Source of the DNA: Bacteroides sp.
GTDB taxonomy: Bacteria; Bacteroidota; Bacteroidia; Bacteroidales; Muribaculaceae
Length of the DNA: 34,899 nucleotides
Direction of reading: 5' to 3'
NCBI GenBank assembly: GCA_014802345.1
Contig: JAAVCM010000015.1
Span: 1-34,899, forward strand
Both the position numbers and the translations under genes were made by a program. Under the pieces are notes generated by a model. The model ran no database searches. It saw only the letters and a program-made list of their open reading frames with translations, and was not told where the DNA came from. Positions 8,817-16,847 of the stretch are shown in pieces (the first letter of the stretch is position 1; every line of letters begins with the position of its first letter).

Positions 8817-10277
8817 TTATTTTTTGAGGTCTGCAACCTTTTCAAGGGTTCGCTTGAGCTGACCCCAGAAACGTTCGACGGCGGGGATGTGCATACGCTC
8901 CGAGGGTGAGTGGACATCGCGGAGAGTCGGGCCGAAGGACACCATGTCGAGATGGGGATACTTCGTGAGGAAGAGTCCACATTCCAGACCTGCGTGGATA
9001 GCTTTGATGGCGGGAGTGATGCCGTAGAGTTCCTTGTAAGCGTCGCGCGAAATCTTCATGATGGGCGATTCAAGGTTGGGCTGCCATCCGGGATAGCCTT
9101 CGCCGTGCTTCACTGTCGCACCGCCGAGGAGGAAGACAGCCTCGACCTGACGGGCGATGTCCCACTTGCGTGACTCGACGGAACTGCGCTGGCTGGTGGT
9201 CACGATGATGGTGTTGTCCGCTCCCATCTTGACAGAGGCGAGGTTGGTGGAGGTTTCGACGAGTCCTTCAAGTTCGCGGCTCATGGAGACTACGCCGTGG
9301 GGTGCGCCGTAGATGGCGCGGATGATGTTGATGGAGGTAGTCTGGTCAATGGTGAAGTCGGGGGTATCGACGCTTTCCATCGTGATTTTGAGGTTGGGCT
9401 CAATGCCGGAATATTCGTTTTCGAGGTCGGCGATATAGTGGTTGAGCGCTACGCGGATTTCCTCTTTGCGCGAGGTATGTACGCCGATGACAGCGTGGGC
9501 TGCGCGGGGGATGGCGTTGCGGAGATTGCCGCCGTCGATTTCTGAGAGGACCACTTCATGTTTGCCCGAGAGGAGGAAGAGGAAGCGGGCGAGGAGCTTG
9601 TTGGCGTTGGCACGTCCGAGGTGGATGTCGCCGCCTGAGTGTCCGCCGTTGAGACCTTCGACATTTATCTTGAAATAAAGGAAGTCGGAGGGAGCGAAAG
9701 AGCGGTTGTAGGTGAAGAAAGCCTGAGTGTCTACACCACCGGCGCAGCCGACAAAGATTTCAGCATCATCCTCTGAGTCGAGATTGATGAGGATTGAGCC
9801 GGTGATCATGTCCTTGCCGAGACCGAAGGCTCCGGTCATGCCGGTCTCCTCGTCGACAGTGAAGAGGGCTTCCAGTGGGCCGTGGGCGTATGAATCGTCA
9901 GTAAGCGCGGCGAGGGCAGCGGCCATACCGATGCCGTTGTCAGCTCCGAGGGTCGTCCCTTCGGTGCGGATCCATTCGCCGTCGATGACAGCGGGGATAG
10001 GACTGTTGGCAAAGTCGAAATTCTTGTCATTTGACTCGCAGACCATGTCCATGTGGCCTTGAAGGATGACTGTGGGGGCGTTTTCATGGCCGGGGGTGGC
10101 AGGCTTTGAGAGGACTACGTTGCCAACCTTGTCGGTCTTTGCCGTGAGATTGTGCTTCTTAGCAAAATCAAGGAGGTATTCACGGATTTTCTCTTCCTTT
10201 TTGGAAGGACGGGGGATTTTGGTAATCTCTTCGAAAATCGAGAAAACCTCGCGCGGTTGAAGATCTTTGATTTCCAT
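8817..10277 (-). CDS. pepD: Aminoacyl-histidine dipeptidase (M20 family, PepD)
   Basis: This 486-aa protein is a PepD-type dipeptidase, a cytoplasmic two-zinc M20C peptidase that hydrolyses Xaa-His and other dipeptides. Metal and catalytic motifs are intact: 'GHMDMVCE' (H75, D77), 'LGADNGIG' (D113), 'VDEETGMTG' (E143, E144), 'NLDSED', and near the C-terminus 'SFGPTLRDVHSPSERM' with the last His ligand. The frame extends 10 codons upstream (MFHQFLKYFY), but 'MEIKDLQPREVFSIF' at 10277 matches the usual N-terminus, and the longer form would begin almost at the predicted transcription start. It stands alone, with a promoter at 10310-10317. Confidence 0.95.
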   Translation of the reverse strand: MEIKDLQPREVFSIFEEITKIPRPSKKEEKIREYLLDFAKKHNLTAKTDKVGNVVLSKPATPGHENAPTVILQGHMDMVCESNDKNFDFANSPIPAVIDGEWIRTEGTTLGADNGIGMAAALAALTDDSYAHGPLEALFTVDEETGMTGAFGLGKDMITGSILINLDSEDDAEIFVGCAGGVDTQAFFTYNRSFAPSDFLYFKINVEGLNGGHSGGDIHLGRANANKLLARFLFLLSGKHEVVLSEIDGGNLRNAIPRAAHAVIGVHTSRKEEIRVALNHYIADLENEYSGIEPNLKITMESVDTPDFTIDQTTSINIIRAIYGAPHGVVSMSRELEGLVETSTNLASVKMGADNTIIVTTSQRSSVESRKWDIARQVEAVFLLGGATVKHGEGYPGWQPNLESPIMKISRDAYKELYGITPAIKAIHAGLECGLFLTKYPHLDMVSFGPTLRDVHSPSERMHIPAVERFWGQLKRTLEKVADLKK

Positions 10278-10309
10278 ATAGAAATATTTAAGGAATTGAT
10301 GGAACATTA

Positions 10310-10317
10310 CAAATCTA
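10310..10317 (-). promoter_or_regulatory. pepD promoter, -7 element
   Basis: On the minus strand this reads TAGATTTG, matching TAnnTTTG, 33 bp before the pepD ATG. No clean -33 box is visible. This position favours the internal start over the longer reading frame. Confidence 0.55.
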
Positions 10318-10463
10318 AAATCCGGAATGAAACGTGAGTATCACAGACTGTAGATTTTAGCAAATATTAGCGCAAGTGTGAAACAAGTGTTAAATATCTC
10401 ACATTTGCACCACTAAATTATAAAATAAAATTGAGATAGATGCTATAATTTAGACTAAATTGC

Positions 10464-10471
10464 TACTTTTG
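10464..10471 (+). promoter_or_regulatory. Promoter of the 59-aa gene and ompH, -7 element
   Basis: TACTTTTG matches TAnnTTTG and lies 17 bp before the ATG of the 59-aa gene. The region upstream is AT-rich. A -33 TTTG is not seen at the expected distance. Confidence 0.55.
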
Positions 10472-10487
10472 CATCGGAAAAACCTAA

Positions 10488-10667
10488 ATGACGATGAAAA
10501 TAGCACTCCTCACCATAGCCGCAGCAGCCCTTCTTGTCGGAGTGGCGGTGGTCATCATGGGAGTGAGGGTTCTTTTCGTCAGAGGGGGTAAATTTCCGAC
10601 CGGCCATGCCCACGACATCCCTGAGCTGAAACGCCGGGGAATAGGATGCGCCCACCGCGAATCCTGA
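10488..10667 (+). CDS. Small single-pass membrane protein with RRGIGCA motif
   Basis: This 59-aa protein starts MTMKIALLTIAAAALLVG, one long hydrophobic helix (about residues 4-25), then a polar tail with 'GGKFPTGHAHDI' and 'LKRRGIGCAHRES'. Small Bacteroidales membrane proteins with a tail of the form FPxxH...RxRGIxCAxxxD are, to my knowledge, widespread, but their function is not known to me. The conserved Cys-His end suggests a metal- or redox-related role (speculative). A promoter -7 box lies 17 bp upstream, and the OmpH-like gene follows after 59 bp. The start could also be the second ATG at 10494. Confidence 0.8.
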   Translation: MTMKIALLTIAAAALLVGVAVVIMGVRVLFVRGGKFPTGHAHDIPELKRRGIGCAHRES

Positions 10668-10726
10668 CCATGAAACTTTGAATTATTTATCACCAATCTT
10701 ACATATTACATTCATACCTTTAACAC

Positions 10727-11344
10727 ATGAACAAGTTAGCAATATCAGCATCGACGCTGCTTTTAAGTCTTTTCGCCCTCACTGCTACTTCGTGCGGCGG
10801 TTCATCGTCAAGCGACTCCGCAGCAGGCGCTCCGATCCAGCAAGCAGTGCCGGCCGATGGCGCGACCACAACAAGCCTGAACATCCGCTATATCGACTCA
10901 GACTCACTGATGACCCACTACAATCTTGCAAAGGATTTTCAGGAGGCTTCAATGAGGGCTGTCTCAAAGATTGAGAGCGCACGTCAGGCAAAGGCCAACG
11001 AAATCCAGAAATTCGCTGCCGCCATCGAGCAGAAGGCCCGCAGCAACGGCTATCTTTCGGAAGCAAGCTACAACGCCGATATGCAGAAGCTCCAGAAGAT
11101 GCAGCAGGATGCCGAGAACTATCTCGCAAATCTCAGCCGCAACACCGAGAACGAACTCGGTCAGCAGCAGCTTCAGCTCAACGACTCGATCGAGAACTAC
11201 ATCAAGGTCTACAATGCCTCGAAGGGCTACGACGCAATCCTCTTCAAGGCTGCCGGTGTCTATTTCAATCCGTCGCTTGACATTACCCGTGACATCATCA
11301 ACGGTCTGAATGCCCGCTATAACAAGGTGGATGCTTCAAAGTAA
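10727..11344 (+). CDS. OmpH/Skp-family lipoprotein
   Basis: This 205-aa protein has a lipoprotein signal (residues 1-23, ending 'LTATSCGG'), a Ser/Gly/Ala-rich linker, then an OmpH-like region from about residue 50: 'IRYIDSDSLMTHYNLAKDFQ', a long predicted coiled coil (about 75-150, rich in Gln, Lys, Glu and Ala) and a closing 'YNASKGYDAILFKAAGVYFN', which is typical of the Skp fold. Skp homologues chaperone unfolded outer-membrane proteins in the periplasm. A lipid-anchored form implies tethering to a membrane. It is probably co-transcribed with the 59-aa gene and is followed by a strong hairpin. Confidence 0.9.
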   Translation: MNKLAISASTLLLSLFALTATSCGGSSSSDSAAGAPIQQAVPADGATTTSLNIRYIDSDSLMTHYNLAKDFQEASMRAVSKIESARQAKANEIQKFAAAIEQKARSNGYLSEASYNADMQKLQKMQQDAENYLANLSRNTENELGQQQLQLNDSIENYIKVYNASKGYDAILFKAAGVYFNPSLDITRDIINGLNARYNKVDASK

Positions 11345-11397
11345 GATAGGGTGGGACGTCGTTCCCGTCTCCTTACCGAAATAACAATTGACATAAG

Positions 11398-11461
11398 AAT
11401 ACCTCCGACCGACCTCGCCCTTCCCTTTCGGAAACAGGATGCGGGGTCGGTCGGTTGTATT
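11398..11461 (+). terminator. Terminator-like hairpin after the OmpH-like gene
   Basis: CCGACCGACC (11405-11414) pairs with GGTCGGTCGG (11445-11454) exactly. The stem extends to 17 bp with two mismatches (AATAC...GTATT). The loop is about 30 nt. There is no long T run, so this is a structure call first and a terminator second. Confidence 0.6.
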
Positions 11462-11511
11462 CCGTAGATGTAGTGGTGTGCGGTGCTGATCGATGGAGCT
11501 TCCTTACACTT

Positions 11512-11563
11512 CCGGCTCCAATAAAAGAGCCGGTCATCGGCAGCTTGGGGTGCCGATGACCGG
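11512..11563 (-). terminator. Overlapping stem-loops, likely terminator of the sigma-factor gene
   Basis: CCGGTCATCGGCA (11530-11542) pairs with TGCCGATGACCGG (11551-11563), a perfect 13-bp stem with an 8-nt loop. On the minus strand it is followed by CTCTTTTATT, a weak U tract. A second stem, CCGGCTC (11512-11518) with GAGCCGG (11527-11533), shares four bases (11530-11533) with the first, so the two full stems cannot form together. Confidence 0.65.
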
Positions 11564-11827
11564 AAGATCTATGGTCTGGGTTTGTGTGTTTTTCGTAATA
11601 TCAAATCTTAAAACAATCTTTTCTTACCTTATCAAATTAAAATGCTATCGGAAACCATAGTCTTTAACGTTGAAACATGAAAATTTAAATCTCTACAAAA
11701 TAGTCTTTTGGTTGACGCCGGAGCTTGGTCCGGAAAAATGGCAGTAGTAAATGTGTGTGTTATATTTCGGTCGAGCCTTATCTGTATTTTAAATCTCGTT
11801 CGGGCTCAGGGGGAAGGGGAGGGGTGC

Positions 11828-12331
11828 TTAGCGATAGTCGGCGAAGCGCACCTGAAGTTTCTTGCGTGCGAAGAAGATGCGGCTCTTGACGGTGCCGAGG
11901 GGGAGGTTCATCTTCTCAGCGATTTCATTGTACTTGTAGCCTGCGACGTGCATCGAGAAGGGGATGCGGTACTCGTCGGGGAACTGGTTGATAGCGTCGG
12001 ATATTTCGTTGGCGCCGAATGACCCTTCGGGAGTTTCAAGACCTGAATCCTGCGAGAGATTGAGGTGGTAGAGGTCCTCGGTCTGGTCAATGACGGTGGC
12101 CGAACGGACTACGCGACGGTAGTTGTTGATGAAGATGTTGCGCATGATGGTGAAAACCCATCCTTTGAAGTTGGTGTTGTCAACATACTTGCTTTCGTTG
12201 TCAAGGGCTTTCAGGGTAGTATCCTGAAGAAGATCGTAAGCGTTGTCACGATTTGAAGTGAGCATGAGGGCAAAGTTGAGAAGGTTGCCTTGAAGACTCA
12301 TAAGCTTGTTCTGAAATTCCTGAGTTCCCAT
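11828..12331 (-). CDS. ECF-type RNA polymerase sigma factor
   Basis: This 167-aa protein has the two domains of an extracytoplasmic-function sigma factor. Region 2 (about residues 15-78) includes 'DNAYDLLQDTTLKAL' and 'FKGWVFTIMRNIFINNYRR'. Region 4 (about 105-160) includes 'INQFPDEYRIPFSMHVAGY' and the helix-turn-helix 'YNEIAEKMNLPLGTVKSRIF'. No anti-sigma factor or SusCD gene is next to it, so it does not look like a typical anti-sigma-paired ECF of a glycan locus. Its regulon is unknown. The gene is preceded by a long AT-rich leader with repeated TGTTACA sites. Confidence 0.93.
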   Translation of the reverse strand: MGTQEFQNKLMSLQGNLLNFALMLTSNRDNAYDLLQDTTLKALDNESKYVDNTNFKGWVFTIMRNIFINNYRRVVRSATVIDQTEDLYHLNLSQDSGLETPEGSFGANEISDAINQFPDEYRIPFSMHVAGYKYNEIAEKMNLPLGTVKSRIFFARKKLQVRFADYR

Positions 12332-12515
12332 AATCTTGAAGTTTTAGAGAGTTGAACGTATATTTTCGAGTTTGATCGAGATTGTCTGAGTTGTTTTTGT
12401 CATCATCGCCTTTTTGAGGGGCTTTGTTTTGTTTGACACTTCAAAATTACAATGAAAAATCCAAAGAGAGATAAATTTGATGTAAAAATATGTTAAATCA
12501 GTGACAAAGATGTTA

Positions 12516-12523
12516 CAAATATA
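12516..12523 (-). promoter_or_regulatory. Sigma-factor gene promoter, -7 element
   Basis: On the minus strand it reads TATATTTG, matching TAnnTTTG. A TTG (12541-12543, minus strand) lies 17 nt upstream as a possible -33. The implied 5' leader is about 175 nt. A TGTTACA site overlaps the downstream edge. Confidence 0.5.
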
Positions 12524-12576
12524 GATATTTATATGTAAATCAATTTGTTAGGATAAAATTTTTATAATTACAAAAA

Positions 12577-12591
12577 TGTTACAATGTAACA
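12577..12591. promoter_or_regulatory. TGTTACA-A-TGTAACA palindrome, possible operator
   Basis: This is a perfect 7-1-7 palindrome in the AT-rich leader of the sigma gene. Single half-sites recur at 12511-12517 and 12615-12621. The form fits a dimeric repressor or activator site, but the protein that would bind is not known. Confidence 0.45.
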
Positions 12592-12686
12592 CTTTCTGTA
12601 ATAACACCTGAAATTGTAACAATTCCTACCCCCATAACATTAATTTAACCAAATTAACCCTTATTGTCGGAATCCTACATAAAGCA

Positions 12687-12723
12687 GACACCGCCGGACG
12701 CTGTTTGGCTGTCCGGCGGTGTC
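12687..12723 (-). terminator. Hairpin after sdhB
   Basis: GACACCGCCGGAC (12687-12699) pairs exactly with GTCCGGCGGTGTC (12711-12723), with an 11-nt loop. It lies 39 bp past the sdhB stop. The T-rich tail is on the + side (ATATTTTTAATT), while the minus side has only TGCTTT, so the terminator may work better against read-through on the other strand. Confidence 0.7.
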
Positions 12724-12761
12724 ATATTTTTAATTAATTATGTGTGTCAGCAAGTCAGTGC

Positions 12762-13517
12762 TTAGTCAGCGAACTTGGCTTTGATGAATTCGCGGTTGAG
12801 ACGTGCGATGTTGCTGAGGGGGACATTCTTGGGACACTCGGCAGAGCAAGCACCTGTATTGGTGCAGTTGCCGAATCCGAGTTCGTCCATCTTTTTCACC
12901 ATTGCGCGTGCGCGGCGTGCGCGCTCCACCTGACCTTGGGGAAGAAGTGCGAACTGGCTGACCTTGGCACTGACGAAAAGCATGGCGGAACCGTTCTTGC
13001 AGGCTGCTACGCAGGCACCGCAGCCGATGCAGGTAGCAGAGTCCATGGCGACGTCGGCCACTTCCTTCGAGATGGGTATGTCGTTTGCGTCAGGTGCGCC
13101 GCCGCAGTTGAACGACACATAGCCGCCTGCCTGCTGAATCTGGTCAAATGCGTTGCGGTTGACCATGAGGTCGCGTACCACGGGGAACGCAGCCGAGCGC
13201 CAAGGCTCGATGGTGATGGTGTCCTCGTTATTGAATTTACGCATGTGGAGCTGGCAGGTAGTGATGCCCTGTACGGGACCGTGGGGGTGACCGTTGATGT
13301 AGAGTGAACACATACCGCAGATGCCTTCACGACAGTCGCTGTCAAAAACCACAGGCTCCTCGTTGCGGTCGACGAGCTGCTGGTTGAGCATATCGAGCAT
13401 CTCAAGGAAGGAGCTTCCGGTAGAGACGTTCTCAACGCGATACGTCTGGAATGAACCCGGTTCCTTGGGACCACGTTGACGCCAAATCTTGAGATTTACA
13501 TTTATAGTATGTTCCAT
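12762..13517 (-). CDS. sdhB: Succinate dehydrogenase/fumarate reductase iron-sulfur subunit
   Basis: This 251-aa protein carries electrons between the flavoprotein and the membrane subunit. The ferredoxin-type N-terminal domain has 2Fe-2S ligands C62, C67, C70 and C88 ('[10 protein letters not shown]'). The C-terminal domain has '[11 protein letters not shown]' (C163, C166, C169, C173) and '[11 protein letters not shown]' (C218, C224, C228) for the 4Fe-4S and 3Fe-4S centres. It lies 17 bp after sdhA in the order C-A-B typical of B-type complexes. In anaerobic Bacteroidales this complex (frdCAB) mainly reduces fumarate to succinate with menaquinol. Confidence 0.95.
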   Translation of the reverse strand: MEHTINVNLKIWRQRGPKEPGSFQTYRVENVSTGSSFLEMLDMLNQQLVDRNEEPVVFDSDCREGICGMCSLYINGHPHGPVQGITTCQLHMRKFNNEDTITIEPWRSAAFPVVRDLMVNRNAFDQIQQAGGYVSFNCGGAPDANDIPISKEVADVAMDSATCIGCGACVAACKNGSAMLFVSAKVSQFALLPQGQVERARRARAMVKKMDELGFGNCTNTGACSAECPKNVPLSNIARLNREFIKAKFAD

Positions 13518-13534
13518 TTGTCTTCGAAATTTTC

Positions 13535-15562
13535 TTATGATTTGTAGTTGCGTGTTTGAACCTTGATCTCTGTGTAGTTGAGGGGCTCCTTGAGGAGGAT
13601 GGGTTTCTCGTTCTCACCGGTGTACTTCCAGCACGACACGTACATATAATCCTTGTCGTTGCGGGCAGCCTCGCCGTCGGCGAGCTGATACTCCTCGCGG
13701 AAGTGTGCGCCGCATGATTCGTTGCGGTTGAGAGCGTCGATGGCCATCATCTTGGCGATGACGAGGAAGTCTTCGAGACGGAGTGCCTTCTCAAGCTCGG
13801 TGTTGAGGTCGTCAGCGCGTCCTACGATGCGGAGGTCGGTGTAGAATTCCTTGCGTACATCCTCAAGCTCTTTGAGTGCCTTCACAAGACCTTGGAGGGT
13901 ACGGCCCATGCCGACGAAGTTCCACATGACATGGCCGAGGCGCTTGTGGATCTGGTCGGGCGACTTGGTACCCTTGATGGCCATCAGCTTGGCGATGCGG
14001 TCGCGCACACCCTTTTCAGCTTCGTCAAACTCCTTGGAGTTGGTCGAGAAATGGGGAACCTTGATCTGGTCGCTGAGGTAGTTCTGCATGGTGTAGGGAA
14101 GCACGAAGTAACCGTCGGCGAGACCCTGCATGAGGGCTGATGCACCGAGGCGGTTTGCACCGTGGTCCGAGAAGTTACATTCGCCGATTGCGAAGAGACC
14201 CTTGATGGAGGTCTGGAGTTCATAGTCAACCCAGATACCACCCATGGTGTAGTGGCTTGCGGGGAAAATCATCATCGGGGTCTCGTAGGGATTGTCGTCA
14301 GAAATCATCTGATACATATCGAAGAGGTTGCCGTAGCGGTCGCGCACGACATCTTCACCGAGACGGTTGATGGCATATTTGAAGTCGAGATAAACGGCGT
14401 TGCCGGTTCCGACACCATAGCCTGCGTCGCAACGCTCCTTGGCGGCACGGCTGGCGATGTCGCGGGGGCAGAGGTTACCGAAGGCGGGGTAGCGGCGTTC
14501 GAGATAGAAGTCACGATCCTCGTCGGGAATATCGGTAGGTTTCTTCTTGCCGGCGCGGATGGCCTCGGCATCCTCTTTCTTCTTGGGAACCCAGATGCGG
14601 CCGTCGTTACGGAGCGACTCGCTCATAAGGGTGAGCTTCGACTGGTCCTCACCGTGGACGGGGATACAGGTGGGGTGGATCTGAGTGAAGGCGAGGTTGG
14701 CGAGATAGGCACCCTTCTTGAAGGCTTGGATTGCAGCAGAGCCGTTGCAGCCCATAGCGTTGGTCGAAAGGAAGAAGGCACGGCCGTAACCACCGGTAGC
14801 GAGTACGACGGCGTGTGCGGCGTAGCGTTCGATTTCGCCGGTGATGAGGTTGCGGACGATGATACCGCGTGCACGGCCGTCGATGATTACGACGTCAAGC
14901 ATCTCGCGGCGGTTGAACGACTTCACTGTGCCTTTCTTGATCTGGCGGTTGAGCGAAGCGTAGGCGCCGAGGAGGAGCTGCTGGCCGGTCTGACCTTTGG
15001 CGTAGAAGGTACGCGAAACCTGTGCGCCACCGAATGAACGGTTGGCGAGGAGGCCGCCGTATTCACGCGCGAAGGGAACACCCTGAGCCACGCACTGGTC
15101 GATGATGTTGTTTGACACCTCTGCAAGACGGTAGACGTTGGCCTCGCGTGAACGGAAGTCGCCACCCTTGATTGTGTCGTAGAAAAGACGATAGACGGAG
15201 TCGCCGTCGTTCTGATAGTCCTTGGCTGCATTGATACCGCCCTGAGCTGCGATTGAGTGAGCGCGGCGGGGTGAGTCCTGTATGCAGAAGTTGAGGACAT
15301 TGAAGCCCAGCTCGCCGAGGGTGGAGGCTGCTGATGCACCTGCAAGACCCGTACCGACGACGATTACGTCGAGGTTGCGCTTGTTGGCGGGGTTGACGAG
15401 CTTCTGATGAGCCTTATAGTTGGTCCATTTCTGTGCGAGGGGACCTTCGGGAATCTTTGAATCAATCTGATATTCAGGAAGCTTGGAGGATTCGATGTCG
15501 GCGTAATCCTTCATGATGGGGGTAGAGTCAATCATACCCTCAAGGTTCTTAATATCTGCCAT
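13535..15562 (-). CDS. sdhA: Succinate dehydrogenase/fumarate reductase flavoprotein subunit
   Basis: This 675-aa catalytic subunit interconverts fumarate and succinate. It has the dinucleotide-binding '[19 protein letters not shown]' near residue 48, '[20 protein letters not shown]' with the His usually linked covalently to FAD, the substrate-site '[10 protein letters not shown]', 'RDIASRA' and '[13 protein letters not shown]', and '[20 protein letters not shown]' near the second FAD contact. The length is that of B-type (Bacteroidetes/epsilon) enzymes rather than E. coli SdhA (588). The neighbours sdhC and sdhB complete the operon. Alternative name frdA. Confidence 0.96.
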   Translation of the reverse strand: MADIKNLEGMIDSTPIMKDYADIESSKLPEYQIDSKIPEGPLAQKWTNYKAHQKLVNPANKRNLDVIVVGTGLAGASAASTLGELGFNVLNFCIQDSPRRAHSIAAQGGINAAKDYQNDGDSVYRLFYDTIKGGDFRSREANVYRLAEVSNNIIDQCVAQGVPFAREYGGLLANRSFGGAQVSRTFYAKGQTGQQLLLGAYASLNRQIKKGTVKSFNRREMLDVVIIDGRARGIIVRNLITGEIERYAAHAVVLATGGYGRAFFLSTNAMGCNGSAAIQAFKKGAYLANLAFTQIHPTCIPVHGEDQSKLTLMSESLRNDGRIWVPKKKEDAEAIRAGKKKPTDIPDEDRDFYLERRYPAFGNLCPRDIASRAAKERCDAGYGVGTGNAVYLDFKYAINRLGEDVVRDRYGNLFDMYQMISDDNPYETPMMIFPASHYTMGGIWVDYELQTSIKGLFAIGECNFSDHGANRLGASALMQGLADGYFVLPYTMQNYLSDQIKVPHFSTNSKEFDEAEKGVRDRIAKLMAIKGTKSPDQIHKRLGHVMWNFVGMGRTLQGLVKALKELEDVRKEFYTDLRIVGRADDLNTELEKALRLEDFLVIAKMMAIDALNRNESCGAHFREEYQLADGEAARNDKDYMYVSCWKYTGENEKPILLKEPLNYTEIKVQTRNYKS

Positions 15563-15611
15563 ATCTTTTGATTGGTATTTTTTATTCTTTAATGATTAAA
15601 ACCCTTGGGGG

Positions 15612-16421
15612 TTATTCTGCGATGATGACTGTTGTCGAACCGCTCTCGCAGCAGGTGGGAGCTACGTTGGCATCAGTGTCGAGAGAGTAGACGGGACTCT
15701 TTGACTGGACATATTCCATCACTTCCTTTTCAAAACTGTTGGTGTTGGCACGGACGGTGAAGACGATGGCCTGAGCGATGAAGAGGGCGATGACGATTGT
15801 GGTCCACCAGCAGCCGATGGCTTTGAGGCGGGGGAGCCATGTGTCATTGTCCCAGCCGCAGCTCTGGAACATTGACCAGAAGCCGTGGTTCATGTGGAAC
15901 CAGAGAGCGATGAAGCCGATGATGTAGACAATGGGAGTCCATACTTGGCTGAATGCAATCTGGATGAAAAGTGTACCGGCAGCAGGAGGCACTGCGAGAC
16001 CGTCGTGAACATAGTCACAGTGGAGGATTTCGGCGAGCTGCATTCTTGCCCAGAACTGGATGAGATGAACCACGAGGAAGGCGAGAATCACGATGCCGAG
16101 TACGAGCATATTCTGTGAGGCCCATTCAACCTGAGCGGGTTTGGCTACGACTGCGTAGCGGTCATTGCCACGAGCTTTACGGTTCTGGATGGTGAGCCAC
16201 ACGGCATAGAAGATGTGGATGATGAAAAGCGCGGCGAGTCCGATGGATGCTACGAGGGCATACCAGTTGGCACCGAGAAATTCGCAGACTGCATTATAGC
16301 CTGAGGGCCAAAAGAGTGCGACACCATTCATCAAGCAGTGAAACGTGACAAATAGGATAAGGCAAATGCCCGTGAGAGCCATCACGAACTTCCTTCCTAC
16401 AGATGAGCAAGTTAACCACAT
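15612..16421 (-). CDS. sdhC: Succinate dehydrogenase/fumarate reductase cytochrome b subunit (B-type)
   Basis: This 269-aa membrane anchor has five hydrophobic helices (about residues 12-32, 52-76, 104-124, 160-182, 203-223), as expected for the single-subunit, two-haem B-type. Candidate haem ligands are H28, H69, H119 and H176 or H179. It passes electrons to or from menaquinone. The frame is open to 16532, but I start at 16421 (MWLTCSSVGRKFVMALTG), the usual N-terminus, with a promoter 134 bp upstream. An unusual Cys pair (C257, C258) lies in the C-terminal tail. Alternative name frdC. Confidence 0.93.
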   Translation of the reverse strand: MWLTCSSVGRKFVMALTGICLILFVTFHCLMNGVALFWPSGYNAVCEFLGANWYALVASIGLAALFIIHIFYAVWLTIQNRKARGNDRYAVVAKPAQVEWASQNMLVLGIVILAFLVVHLIQFWARMQLAEILHCDYVHDGLAVPPAAGTLFIQIAFSQVWTPIVYIIGFIALWFHMNHGFWSMFQSCGWDNDTWLPRLKAIGCWWTTIVIALFIAQAIVFTVRANTNSFEKEVMEYVQSKSPVYSLDTDANVAPTCCESGSTTVIIAE

Positions 16422-16554
16422 AGTTGGAATTGAAATTAAAGAAATTATTAGATTGGAATAATGAAATTGAGCTATCGGTGGAGGCCACTGAAAGTGACCG
16501 GAATAAAATTGACGTCGGATAAAGCGAATCAATTATGTGACCCGCTTTATAGTG

Positions 16555-16585
16555 CAAAGTTACGTCAAATCCTCGGTGTTTACAA
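16555..16585 (-). promoter_or_regulatory. sdhCAB promoter
   Basis: On the minus strand a TTG (16583-16585) lies 20 nt before TAACTTTG (16555-16562), matching the Bacteroidetes -33/-7 pattern. The implied leader before the sdhC ATG is about 125 nt. Confidence 0.7.
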
Positions 16586-16787
16586 GAATTAAAGAAAAAT
16601 TTCTTTAACCGATTGAAAGAATCTTTAACAGCCCGCGTATGGTCGGCGACGCTATCATTGACTTATCATCGGGGCGGCTACGAGTCACACAATGGGTCAT
16701 GTTTTCATAGTCGTTAATGATTATTATATATAATATAAGGTGATAACTGATGCGATAGTTGAGGATTGTTGATAAAATTGCACATTT

Positions 16788-16818
16788 TTTGAAGTTTTGA
16801 GAATAATGTGTATTTTTG
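16788..16818 (+). promoter_or_regulatory. Acyltransferase (plsC) promoter
   Basis: TTTG (16788-16791), 19 nt, TATTTTTG (16811-16818) is a full Bacteroidetes promoter. Transcription should start near 16825, which places the in-frame ATG at 16797 outside the mRNA and supports translation from 16848. Confidence 0.75.
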
Positions 16819-16847
16819 TATCTGATATTTCTAACCATTCTTCACCC

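Larger units (their letters stand above)
11345..11827. other. Intergenic region between convergent genes (483 bp)
   Basis: No gene is seen. It holds a terminator for the OmpH gene (11398-11461) and a pair of overlapping stems (11512-11563) that probably end the sigma-factor transcript. The rest (about 11570-11827) is AT-rich and shows no clear element. Confidence 0.6.
12332..12761. other. AT-rich intergenic region upstream of the sigma-factor gene (430 bp)
   Basis: No gene is seen. It holds the predicted sigma-gene promoter (12516-12523), three TGTTACA-type sites (12511-12517, the palindrome 12577-12591, 12615-12621) and the hairpin after sdhB (12687-12723). The span 12460-12660 is strongly AT-rich compared with its neighbours. 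Confidence 0.65.
16422..16847. other. Divergent promoter region between sdhC and plsC (426 bp)
   Basis: No gene is seen. It holds the minus-strand promoter of sdhCAB (16555-16585) and the plus-strand promoter of the acyltransferase (16788-16818). Between them is AT-rich sequence with TATATA runs near 16723-16740. Confidence 0.65.

Noticed and set aside
12744-13307. A 187-codon open frame on the + strand opposite sdhB
   Set aside because: Antisense shadow of the iron-sulfur subunit; rich in Cys/Ala/Val from complementary codons, no family match.
14162-15037. A 291-codon open frame on the + strand opposite sdhA
   Set aside because: It lies fully inside the strong sdhA gene, has low-complexity GVEGTV-type composition and no recognisable domain. 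It is a codon-bias shadow.
16422-16532. Longer N-terminus for sdhC
   Set aside because: The 37 extra residues lack family similarity; the usual MWLTCSSVGRKF start is at 16421.
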